Below, in pieces: positions 25,322 through 32,629 of a DNA stretch of 64,000 nucleotides. The DNA is from an uncultured Planctomycetia bacterium (GTDB lineage: Bacteria; Planctomycetota; Phycisphaerae; Phycisphaerales; SM1A02). Within the stretch, counting starts at the first letter, position 1. Every line of letters starts with the position of its first letter. The stretch lies in assembly GCA_937871505.1 (NCBI GenBank), contig CALMPF010000035.1, forward strand, positions 1 to 64,000, read 5' to 3'. A program made the position numbers and the translations under genes. The notes under the pieces were generated by a model, which did no database searches, was not told the DNA's origin, and saw only the letters and a program-made list of their open reading frames with translations.

Positions 25322-27391
25322 CTACGCGGGGCGCGCCAACGCGCGATCTCGCATCCTGCGCACAAGCAGGTACGCCGGCCACGAAAGAAGGATCGCGAGG
25401 ACGGCCCACCAGATCGCGCTGCGACCGAGGGCGCCGAGCGGTCCGCTTCCGGCAAAGGCCGCTTCCAGCGCGGCGGCGATCGCCGTTCCGACCGACTCGA
25501 GCGCCTGCCGCGCGGCGAGACCGCCCGCGGCGCCGACCGCGGCCGCGACCTCGGGAAGGCGGGGAATCGTCCGCTCGTTGAGCGTCACGAAGAGCATGGC
25601 GCCGCCGACGACGCGAAGCGCCCAGCGGCGCGCCGCGGGCGGCATTCCGCGCCACCCCTGGCGAAGGCCGGCTGTGATCGCGTCGCCGCCGGCGACGACG
25701 CTTCCGAAGGCGCGGAGCGACCATCGAATCGGGGCCACCGAGACGGCGCTTCGTCCGGCGCGAACCAAGAAGGTGCTCCGCTCCGCACCCGCTGCGCCGA
25801 CGCGGAGGGCGGCTCCGGCCTCCGCGCGGGCTGCGCCGCGCCCCGCGCCGCGCGCGCCCGCGCGGAGTCCCTGTCGGACCCCCTGGGTGGCGGCGCTGCC
25901 GGCCCCGAAGCTCGCAACGAGGACGACGCTGTCGGCGACATCCCAGAGCGCCCAGCCGTACTCGCTCCAGGCGTTGGGCACGCCGTCGAGCCAGTTGCGC
26001 ACGACGGCGATCGGCGCCCCCACCAGCGGAACCGCGTGCCAGGCGCTCTCCTGCCGCGGAGTGCCGTCGGGCAGGAAGTACTTGGCGATCCACGCGGGCG
26101 ACTCCGCCACGCGATCAAGTCCTGCATCTCCATGCATGGCGAGATAGGGGACGATCGCCGCACCGACATCCTCGCGCCGCAGAGCGGCGCGGAAGCGAGG
26201 ATCGTCGGAATAGGCCTCGATCGCCCAGACCGCGAGATCGCCGAATCGATCGAGGGCTGCGAGGAGCTTGGGGATCTCGCGCTCGTCGAACTCCGCCACC
26301 AGCATCGGCGCCACGTCGAGATCGCCGAAGCGTTCGAGGACCGCGGCCGCATGCGCCGGGGCCAGGCGGTCGAGACGCAGGGCGAGGGGGTACCTTCGGG
26401 CGAGCTCCCAGAGCTGCGGGCGATCGCGTCGAACCTCGGCAAGCCGACCCGCGCCGCGCTCGACGGCGCCGCGCGCGGCCCCCTCGGCGCCGCCGACGGC
26501 CGCAGCCTCGAACTGATCGGCGTTGGCGAAGATCACCTCGATCGTCTCGTCCAGCGGAAGGCCATGGCGGTCGACCGCCACCCGAACGACCTCGCCAAAG
26601 CGACGGAGGACGGCAAAGGCGGGCGCACCGAGTCGTTCGTTGCGCAGCACCGGCTCGACGATCGTCCAGTGAGCGCGCGCGATGGCAAGATCGGCGGCGA
26701 GCAGGGTCCGCAGCTCCGCTGGCGGCGCAGATCCATCGAGGTCGACGAGGCCGACGACGAGCTCTGAGAGCAGCTCGCGGTTCTCGGCGTAGAAGCCCCA
26801 GAGGGCCGGGTCGTCGCCGACGGCGCTCCAAACCGCGAGCGCCAGCGGATCGTCGACGACGACCGGCCACGCGCCGCCGTCGCGGCTGGCGATCTCGAGG
26901 ACGTCGATGTAGCTCGCCACAGTGGCGAGGCCCCCGTCGCCGCGGCGCAGGAGCTCGATCGCGGCCCCCTGCGCTTCCAGCATCCGACGAAGGCGATCGT
27001 GATCGCCGACCAGGCGAGCATCGACGGCAAGCTGCGCCAGCGCGATCTCCGGCGGCACGCCATCGCCGTGGCGCAGGCTCTCTGCGAGACGGGAGAGCGC
27101 TGTGGCCGAGCCCTCGGAGCGGATCGCGTCGACCCCCGCGGCGACGACGCGGAGGTCGCGCTCCCGCGCCAGCTCCGCGAGTCGCTGCGCCGCGACGGGG
27201 TCGCGTCGCCGGAGCTCGCGCTCCGCACGCTCGACGGCAGCGCCCGGAGCGTCTCCGAGCCGGGCGACCGCATTCCCGCCGACGAAGAGCCACGCGACCG
27301 CGGCGCCGAGCAGCGCGATGGCGACGACGCGCGGAATGATCCACGCGCATGCCGAGCTTCCGACGATGGTCCGAAGGGCGACGCCGAGCAC
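25322..27391 (-). CDS. Large membrane protein of unknown function
   Basis: This encodes about 689 residues if the GTG at 27391 is used; the frame is open upstream and the start is uncertain. A hydrophobic helix (IIPRVVAIALLGAAVAWLFV) sits near the N-terminus. A long Leu/Ala/Arg-rich helical domain follows, with repeated 20-40-residue helical pairs (for example AENRELLSELVVGLVDL), then Ala/Gly-rich amphipathic stretches (about 500-600) and a C-terminal helix (SAIWWAVLAILLSWPAYLLV). The topology suggests a large domain held between two anchors, probably outside the cytoplasm. I recognise no family. It is the first of three minus-strand genes (with the GTPase and the coiled-coil protein) that converge on the CHAT/STAND operon, and it lies 100 bp after plsC, so it may be co-transcribed with cmk-plsC. 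Confidence 0.62.
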   Translation of the reverse strand: MLGVALRTIVGSSACAWIIPRVVAIALLGAAVAWLFVGGNAVARLGDAPGAAVERAERELRRRDPVAAQRLAELARERDLRVVAAGVDAIRSEGSATALSRLAESLRHGDGVPPEIALAQLAVDARLVGDHDRLRRMLEAQGAAIELLRRGDGGLATVASYIDVLEIASRDGGAWPVVVDDPLALAVWSAVGDDPALWGFYAENRELLSELVVGLVDLDGSAPPAELRTLLAADLAIARAHWTIVEPVLRNERLGAPAFAVLRRFGEVVRVAVDRHGLPLDETIEVIFANADQFEAAAVGGAEGAARGAVERGAGRLAEVRRDRPQLWELARRYPLALRLDRLAPAHAAAVLERFGDLDVAPMLVAEFDEREIPKLLAALDRFGDLAVWAIEAYSDDPRFRAALRREDVGAAIVPYLAMHGDAGLDRVAESPAWIAKYFLPDGTPRQESAWHAVPLVGAPIAVVRNWLDGVPNAWSEYGWALWDVADSVVLVASFGAGSAATQGVRQGLRAGARGAGRGAARAEAGAALRVGAAGAERSTFLVRAGRSAVSVAPIRWSLRAFGSVVAGGDAITAGLRQGWRGMPPAARRWALRVVGGAMLFVTLNERTIPRLPEVAAAVGAAGGLAARQALESVGTAIAAALEAAFAGSGPLGALGRSAIWWAVLAILLSWPAYLLVRRMRDRALARPA

Positions 27392-27491
27392 GTCGAAGAT
27401 GACGGTAGCAGCCTGTGGGTGCGGGCTCCGAGAAGGTCGCCCGAGGCAGCGCACCGCGGGCCCGCGCTCGTCGGTGCGCGGTCCGCCGGCG

Positions 27492-28337
27492 TCAGGCGCG
27501 GTCGCCGGCGCAATCGCTGGCGTCCGCCGGCGCTCGCGGCGACGGCGCCCCTGCGGCCTCAGCGGCGCTCTGAGGCGCCGCGACCCGCGCCCAGTACGGC
27601 TCGTCGGTGGGTCCCGGCAACGGCCATCGGCCCCCGCTGGCCCGGCGCATTTCGCCGCGGAGCCCCAGACGCAGCGACTCGACCTCGCGGCGAAGACGCT
27701 CGAGTCCCGCCTCGATGCCGTCGCGGAGCAGCTCATCGCAGGGAATCGGCTCGCCGACGCGTACGCCGACGCGTCCGCGCAGCGCCGGCCGCGCGCGGTC
27801 TGGCGGCCACACATCGAACGCCCCATCGACCGCCATCGGCAAGACCGGGACCTTCGCCCGCTTGATCAGGAGCCCGACACCGCGCTTGAACTCCTGGATC
27901 GAGCCATCGTCGCTCCGCGAGCCCTCCGGGTAGATCAGGACGCACCGCCCGGCGGCCAGCTCGGCGAGGGCGGCGCGCATCGCACCCGCGTCGCCGCGCT
28001 CGTCCCGGATCGCGATGGCGCCATAAGAGCGCAGCAACCAGGCGAAGGCGCGGTTGCGGAAGAGCGTCTCGCGGGCGATCGCGGTGAGCTGGCGATCGAC
28101 GACGGGCATGCCGTTGAGTATCGGATCGAGAAACGACTGGTGGTTCGAGACGAAGACCACCGGCCCCTCCTCGGGGACGTGACGCTCACCTTCGATCCGG
28201 AGCCCGTACCAGAGCCTGAAGGACGCGCGGCAGGCGGACTCGCAGAAGTCGTACCAGAGAATCTGGTACCAAGGCCGTCCGGGCACGCGTCGGCGGAACT
28301 CGAACCGCCGGAGAATCGCGCGCCACAGCGTCCGCAT
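27492..28337 (-). CDS. plsC: 1-acyl-sn-glycerol-3-phosphate acyltransferase
   Basis: This encodes 281 residues from ATG 28337. The PlsC motifs are present in order: NHQSFLDP (motif I, NHx4D, His/Asp charge relay), a middle RNRAFAWLLRSYGAIAI segment (motif II), YPEGSRS (motif III, phosphate binding) and VPVLPMAVDG (motif IV). The enzyme adds the second acyl chain to lysophosphatidic acid in phospholipid synthesis at the inner membrane. The C-terminal 60 residues beyond the domain are Pro/Ala-rich and probably disordered. A GTG at 28349 overlaps the cmk stop as GTGA and could be the real start, which would couple translation to cmk. The cmk-plsC order is common in bacteria and supports both calls. 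Confidence 0.9.
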   Translation of the reverse strand: MRTLWRAILRRFEFRRRVPGRPWYQILWYDFCESACRASFRLWYGLRIEGERHVPEEGPVVFVSNHQSFLDPILNGMPVVDRQLTAIARETLFRNRAFAWLLRSYGAIAIRDERGDAGAMRAALAELAAGRCVLIYPEGSRSDDGSIQEFKRGVGLLIKRAKVPVLPMAVDGAFDVWPPDRARPALRGRVGVRVGEPIPCDELLRDGIEAGLERLRREVESLRLGLRGEMRRASGGRWPLPGPTDEPYWARVAAPQSAAEAAGAPSPRAPADASDCAGDRA

Positions 28338-28345
28338 CGGCTCGA

Positions 28346-29218
28346 TCACCCGCCGAGCGATGCCACCGGGGCGGACGACGCGCCCGCGCGGGTCGACCGC
28401 GACTGAGCCTCGGCCAAAGGGCGCTGCCCAACTTTCGGGTCCTGCCTCAGCCCCGCGTCCGGCAGCCGGTCGCGCACGATCGCCTCGAGGGCGTCGACGA
28501 CCGCGTCGAGGGAGAGATCGGTCGTGTCGAGCTCGATCGCCCCGACAGGCCGGACGAGCGGCCCCTCGGCGCGCGATGCGTCGAGGCGGTCGCGGGTGGC
28601 GATGTCGGCGCGGATCGCCTCCGCAGCGACGCGCTTGCCCTGCTCTTCGAGCTGCCGAGTCCGGCGCGCGGCACGGACCTCGGGATCGGCGTCGAGGAAG
28701 AACCGGATCGGCGCGTCGGGAAAGACGACCGAGCCCTGGTCGCGGCCCTCCGTGACCAGTCGGGGGTGCTCCTCCGCGATCCGGCGCTGCTCGCCGACCA
28801 TGACCTGGCGCACCTCGGTGCACCCCGCGACGATCGACACGATCGCGCTGACATCGAGTTCGCGGATGCGGTCGCTCACATCGCGCCCGCCGAGCAGAAC
28901 CGCAGGTCGCCTCGTGCCCCAGAGGAAGCGCACGCCTTCGCGCCCGACCGCCGCCGCGATCGCGGGGCCGTCGTCGGGACGGAGCCCGCGCTCGATCGCC
29001 AGCAGCGATGCCGCGCGGTACATCGCGCCGGTGTCGAGGAACTCCAGGCCCAGCCGCGCTGCAAGCTTGCCCGCCACCGACGACTTGCCGGTGCCTGCGG
29101 GCCCGTCGATGGTGATGATCACCCGGCGCCGCGCGTCCCTCGTCGACGACGGGTCCGCTGCGACCTCCCCGCCGGGGCAGTCGCTCGACGCCGCTCCGCG
29201 GCTCGCGGTGGCGCTCAT
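28346..29218 (-). CDS. cmk: Cytidylate kinase
   Basis: This encodes 290 residues. After a 30-residue polar leader comes the P-loop GPAGTGKSS, then LEFLDTGAMYRAASLLAIERG, the NMP-binding region with LVTEGRDQGSVVFPDAPIRF, and the LID region RRTRQLEEQGKRV. It phosphorylates CMP and dCMP with ATP, feeding pyrimidine nucleotides into RNA, DNA and CDP-lipid synthesis. The length beyond the usual 225 residues comes from the N-terminal leader and a C-terminal tail. Its start overlaps the stop of the isomerase-like gene (ATGA), and its stop abuts plsC, so the three form one operon. Confidence 0.93.
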   Translation of the reverse strand: MSATASRGAASSDCPGGEVAADPSSTRDARRRVIITIDGPAGTGKSSVAGKLAARLGLEFLDTGAMYRAASLLAIERGLRPDDGPAIAAAVGREGVRFLWGTRRPAVLLGGRDVSDRIRELDVSAIVSIVAGCTEVRQVMVGEQRRIAEEHPRLVTEGRDQGSVVFPDAPIRFFLDADPEVRAARRTRQLEEQGKRVAAEAIRADIATRDRLDASRAEGPLVRPVGAIELDTTDLSLDAVVDALEAIVRDRLPDAGLRQDPKVGQRPLAEAQSRSTRAGASSAPVASLGG

Positions 29219-30105
29219 GACTCGGCCTCCTCGCTGCCTTCGGCGTCGTCGATTCCCTCCTCGGCGCCGAGCAGCTCGGCGACAAGCGCGTCATCGAGAT
29301 CGCTCTCGCCCTTGATCGCGTTCGCCAGGATGTCGCGCGCCCGGAGGATGTCCTTCACGCAGTCGCCGCTGCCGGCGTACTCGATCGCGACGGTGCTCTG
29401 GTAGCCGACACTCCGGATCGCCTCGATGCACTCGGCGAGGTCGGGGCCGAGATGCGATCCGTCCGCCGCGAAGCCCTCGATCGTCGCGTGGATGCCCCCT
29501 GCATACGGCGCGAGCTTCCGGAGCGTCTGGATCGGGTCGCCCGAGCGACCTGCCTGGCCGAAATCGGGGAGCGAGCCGATGCGGAAGCCGCCGACGCGCT
29601 TGATCAGGTCCGTCAGCCGCGCCGGATCGTCTCCGAGACCGGGCGTGGGTCGGAGCAGGACGTTGAGTTCGTGACGGTCGATCGTCGTGAGCGCCGACTT
29701 GATCGAGGTGATCGTCCGCTCGAACGCCTCGTCATTGCCCCCCTTGCAGCCGATCGCCACCCCGTTGCAACCAAGCCGATGCGCCGCGGCGGCGAGGCGC
29801 GAGAAGCGGTCCTCGCTGGCGCTGCGGGTCGCCGCGCTCGCGGCGCCGAGATTGAGGATCTCGTCGTCGACAAGCAGGAGGCAGGGACATGCCGCCTTGT
29901 CGGCGATCTCGCGGAGCTCCTCGAGGTCTGACGCCTTCCACCCCTTGAGCATCCACGCCGGAACGTTGACGCCGTGAAGGCCGAGGGTCTCGCGCGCGAA
30001 GCGGGGAATGTCCTTGACCGTTGCGATCGGCGACTCGACGTCGCAGTTCGCGGAGTGCTCCGGCAGGAGCGGGCGGAGCGAGCTTGCGGCGAGCGTCAGG
30101 AGCAT
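29215..30105 (-). CDS. Sugar phosphate isomerase/epimerase-like TIM-barrel protein
   Basis: This encodes 296 residues from ATG 30105. The strand-helix pattern is that of the xylose-isomerase/endonuclease-IV barrel: LGLHGVNVPAWMLKG, CPCLLLVDDEI, CNGVAIGCKGG, ELNVLLRPTPGLGDDP, GGFRIGSLPDFG, GGIHATIEGFAADG and TVAIEYAGSGD. Acidic and His residues at the strand ends could form the divalent-metal site of the family. Substrates in this family range from hydroxypyruvate to inosose, and none can be chosen here. An in-frame extension upstream to 30408 is Arg/Ser-rich and unlikely to be translated. The gene heads the minus-strand operon with cmk and plsC. The C-terminal 30 residues are acidic and probably disordered. 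Confidence 0.82.
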   Translation of the reverse strand: MLLTLAASSLRPLLPEHSANCDVESPIATVKDIPRFARETLGLHGVNVPAWMLKGWKASDLEELREIADKAACPCLLLVDDEILNLGAASAATRSASEDRFSRLAAAAHRLGCNGVAIGCKGGNDEAFERTITSIKSALTTIDRHELNVLLRPTPGLGDDPARLTDLIKRVGGFRIGSLPDFGQAGRSGDPIQTLRKLAPYAGGIHATIEGFAADGSHLGPDLAECIEAIRSVGYQSTVAIEYAGSGDCVKDILRARDILANAIKGESDLDDALVAELLGAEEGIDDAEGSEEAES

Positions 30106-30543
30106 CACGTGGGCGGACGGAGCGGGATCGCGGCCAGTGTAGGGACTGACGAAGCGGAACGCGCTCTGCGACGGTCGCCTCGGAAGCGAGCGGCGCCGGA
30201 GTGCTCGCAGCCCACCCGCCAAGCGCGCGCTGCATGCAGTCGCGATGCGCGCGACCGAAGGGCGGGAAGACCAGCGAAGCACCGCATCGCGCTCGCGAGA
30301 GCATGACCCGCGACCCCTGAGGGCGCCGGCGGCGCGAAGGACCGCCGAAGCGTCCTGCGCGGTCAGGTTTCGGATCGTCGCCCGCTCCGTCGCGCGCGCG
30401 CTCGCCACCGGCCACGGGGTTCGCTGGGGGGTCGCTGGAAGTCGCTCACGGATCGCTCGGCGACCGATGTCGACCCGCGCTCCACCCGGCTCGCCGCGCG
30501 GAGAGCCTGCGCGCAGAAACCGCGCGGAGAGCCCGCGCGCCGG

Positions 30544-30580
30544 GGAGAAGAAAACGCCGGCCGAAAAGGCCGACGTTTTC
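30544..30580 (-). terminator. Rho-independent terminator of candidate small RNA
   Basis: The stem GAAAACG.CGGCC with its mirrored arm closes on a TTTT loop (30550-30580), and on the minus strand it runs into TTTTCTTCT. No annotated gene ends here on either strand, so it most plausibly ends the small transcript described next. The A-rich opposite flank means it could also act weakly on the plus strand. Confidence 0.7.
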
Positions 30581-30649
30581 CGGAGGGGAGAAAGATCCGA
30601 AGCGTCGCTGGCCTGATCTGTCTGCCCGAAGGCAGACTTCAGCGACGCT
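30545..30649 (-). ncRNA. Candidate small RNA, about 105 nt, unclassified
   Basis: The predicted transcript begins at about 30646-30649 with the outer stem strand AGCGTCGCTG. It continues through an inner 7-bp hairpin GTCTGCC-TTCG-GGCAGAC with a stable UUCG tetraloop, then closes the outer stem with CAGCGACGCT (30610-30601) after an asymmetric bulge of 9 against 2 bases. It then runs through a single-stranded CU-rich stretch into the terminator. A promoter lies just upstream (30653-30680). The fold does not match SRP RNA, 6S RNA, tmRNA or any riboswitch that I know. An alternative is an attenuator in a long leader of the isomerase-like gene, which starts about 440 nt downstream. Confidence 0.5.
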
Positions 30650-30652
30650 CCA

Positions 30653-30680
30653 ATCCTAACTCAGATTCGGAGTCTGGCAA
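30653..30680 (-). promoter_or_regulatory. Sigma-70-type promoter for the candidate small RNA
   Basis: On the minus strand, TTGCCA (30680-30675) and TAGGAT (30658-30653) are separated by 16 bases. This places transcription start at the base of the outer stem of the small RNA. Confidence 0.5.
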
Positions 30681-30900
30681 GGGCTTCGGGCGCCAAATCT
30701 GAGCGCCGCGAACATCGGACTCTCGCGCTCTGCCCCAAGGGATGGCGGTCCTGGCCTGCAAAGGCCCTAGAACCGGTGGACAAGCTGACGACTCTGAATA
30801 CCAAACAAAAACCTATCAGCGTGCCCCTGAGCCACCTCGCAGCAGCGACTCGCGGCTCATTGACAACGGCCTACCGGCCTCCGTCTGGCCGCCGACCCAA

Positions 30901-30930
30901 ATCAAGCCGCACCAGATCAAGCCGGACCAG
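30901..30930. repeat. Two 15-bp tandem repeats
   Basis: ATCAAGCCGCACCAG is repeated with one change, followed by the start of a third copy. It is the first of three unrelated short tandem repeats in the gene-free spacer 30681-31398 upstream of gcvH. Confidence 0.6.
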
Positions 30931-31093
30931 ATCAGGGGATGGCGAGCGACCGCTCGCACTCCGCGCGGGTGCGCTGGCCGACCGAAGAGCCCCGGTGGGA
31001 CCCCGGAGCGCCGCCGTCGCTGATCCCAGTGCGACTCCGCCGCGGTACCGACAACCGCGCTGGATCGATGAACCGCACGCCGACTCTGCCAAG

Positions 31094-31129
31094 GGGGGCT
31101 CCGGGGGCTCCGGGGGCTCCGGGGGCTCC
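31094..31129. repeat. Four perfect 9-bp tandem repeats
   Basis: GGGGGCTCC is repeated four times, followed by degenerate copies. It lies in the gene-free spacer upstream of gcvH and has no coding role in any recognised gene. Confidence 0.8.
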
Positions 31130-31300
31130 TGCGGCTCGGGGGCTGCGGAGCGGCGGGAGCGCGTGCGCTGCGCGGAGGAGGTCCAGCTACCATGGCCGCT
31201 TCGACGAGATCGGCGTTCTCCCGAGCGCGAAGCGACCGAACGCCGGCGCCCCACCGGCCCAGTTCCAGCCCCAGACCAAGCCAGCTCGAGCCAGCTCGAC

Positions 31301-31366
31301 CCAGACCCGATCCAGACCCGATCCAGACCCGATCCAGATTCGATCCAGATTCGATCCAGATCCGAT
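31301..31366. repeat. Six 11-bp tandem repeats
   Basis: Three copies of CCAGACCCGAT, two of CCAGATTCGAT and one of CCAGATCCGAT end 32 bp before the gcvH start. They are preceded by two CCAGCTCGA(G/C) units. Their closeness to the start codon means that copy-number change could affect the leader of the gcvH transcript. Confidence 0.85.
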
Positions 31367-31398
31367 CACGGCTCTGGCCACCCTCCGCCCGACGCCCC

Positions 31399-31782
31399 AT
31401 GCCCAGCCCATCTGATCGCCGATACTCCGCGTCGCACGAATGGTTCAAGGTCGAGGGCGATCTCGTGACGATCGGGATCACCCAGTTCGCCGCTGACGAG
31501 CTGACCGACATCACCTATGTGGCCATGAAGCCGGCGGGGACGAAGGTCGCTGTCGGTTCGTCGGTCGGCGAGGTCGAGTCTGTCAAGACCACCAGCGACG
31601 TCTACTCCGTCGTCGGCGGGGAGATCGTCGAGGCGAACGCCGCGGTCGCAAAGGACCCTGCCCTGGTCAACAGCGATCCCTTCGGCGCCGGCTGGCTCGT
31701 GAGACTGCGTTCATCGGATGTCGCGCCGATCGCCGGCTTGATGGATGCGTCGATCTACGACCAGAAGCATCCGACCGGCTGA
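31399..31782 (+). CDS. gcvH: Glycine cleavage system H protein
   Basis: This encodes 127 residues, the usual length. It opens with RRYSASHEWFKVEGDLVTIGIT, continues with ADELTDITYVAMKPAGTKV, and carries the lipoylation site in GEVESVKTTSDVYS, where the Lys receives lipoate. C-terminal landmarks are GGEIVEANAAV and VNSDPFGAGWLVRL. The protein shuttles the aminomethyl group between the P, T and L proteins when glycine is degraded. The other gcv genes are not in the window. The frame is open upstream but there consists of the tandem repeat, so the ATG at 31399 is the sensible start. The identification is secure. Confidence 0.95.
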   Translation: MPSPSDRRYSASHEWFKVEGDLVTIGITQFAADELTDITYVAMKPAGTKVAVGSSVGEVESVKTTSDVYSVVGGEIVEANAAVAKDPALVNSDPFGAGWLVRLRSSDVAPIAGLMDASIYDQKHPTG

Positions 31783-31801
31783 GCCTGCGAACCGCTCCCC
31801 A

Positions 31802-32629
31802 ATGCTGGCCGAACCCCCGCCCGCCGGGCCCCCGCCCGTCGTCGGGCTCGCAGCCGAATCGAATCACGTGATCACTCCGCACGACCTTCCGATCGTCGAC
31901 GTCGTCGGGGTCGTGAAGCGGTACCGCCTTGGCAATCGCAGCGTCGAGGCGCTTCGGGGGATCGACCTGCGGATCGACTCGCCGGGCCTCCACGCGATCA
32001 TGGGACGCTCCGGCAGCGGGAAGAGCACGCTGCTGCACCTGCTCGCGGGGCTCGACCGTCCCGACTCGGGGGCGATATCCGTCTCAGGAGCGCGGATCGA
32101 CGCGCTCGACGAGCGCGGCCTGACCCGCTACCGGCGCCGGCGGATCGGCGTCATCTTCCAGCAGTTCAACCTGCTGCCGACGCTCACCGCCGAGGAGAAC
32201 GTGATGCTCCCGGGCGTGCTCGACGGGATCCCCCGCCGCGACCGGCTCGATCGCGCCCGCGAGCTGCTCGCGCGGCTCGGGCTCGCCGAGAGGGCAGGGC
32301 ACCGGCCAGACGCGCTCTCCGGCGGCGAGCAGCAGCGCATCGCCATCGCGCGGGCGCTCTTCTTCGAGCCCTCCCTGCTCCTCGCGGATGAGCCGACGGG
32401 CAACCTCGATTCGGCGAGCAGCGACCTGCTCTGGGCGCTGCTGGGCGAGATCGCCGCGCAGGAGCGTCTCACCGTCCTCATGGTCACGCACGAGCCGGCC
32501 GCGGCGGCGCGGTGCGAGCGCGTTCACGTTCTCCGCGACGGCGTCGTCGCGGACGCATTCGAAGTCGAAGGAGCCGATGCAGGCGAGCTGGCACATCGCG
32601 CGGAGCGCGCTGTCGGGGCGACGCGGTAG
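31802..32629 (+). CDS. ABC transporter ATP-binding protein, LolD/MacB type
   Basis: This encodes 275 residues. A 45-residue Pro-rich leader precedes the ATPase: Walker A GRSGSGKST, Q-loop IFQQFNLLPTLTAEENV, signature LSGGEQQR, Walker B LLLADEPTGNLDS and the switch His in MVTHE. The Q-loop and GNLDS wording are those of the LolD/MacB/FtsE group, which works with FtsX-fold permeases and does mechanical work across the envelope instead of pumping through a classical channel. The gene overlaps the permease gene by 53 bp, which confirms the pair. Substrates in this group are lipoproteins, peptides or macrolides. No periplasmic partner gene is present, so the substrate remains open. Confidence 0.92.
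   Translation: MLAEPPPAGPPPVVGLAAESNHVITPHDLPIVDVVGVVKRYRLGNRSVEALRGIDLRIDSPGLHAIMGRSGSGKSTLLHLLAGLDRPDSGAISVSGARIDALDERGLTRYRRRRIGVIFQQFNLLPTLTAEENVMLPGVLDGIPRRDRLDRARELLARLGLAERAGHRPDALSGGEQQRIAIARALFFEPSLLLADEPTGNLDSASSDLLWALLGEIAAQERLTVLMVTHEPAAAARCERVHVLRDGVVADAFEVEGADAGELAHRAERAVGATR

Noticed and set aside
30106-30408. N-terminal extension of the isomerase-like protein to 30408
   Set aside because: The added 101 residues are Arg/Ser-rich with no similarity to the barrel. The ATG at 30105 sits at the first strand.
30545-31398. Glycine riboswitch upstream of gcvH
   Set aside because: The conserved tandem-aptamer core sequences are not present. The structured region here reads best on the opposite strand as a small RNA.
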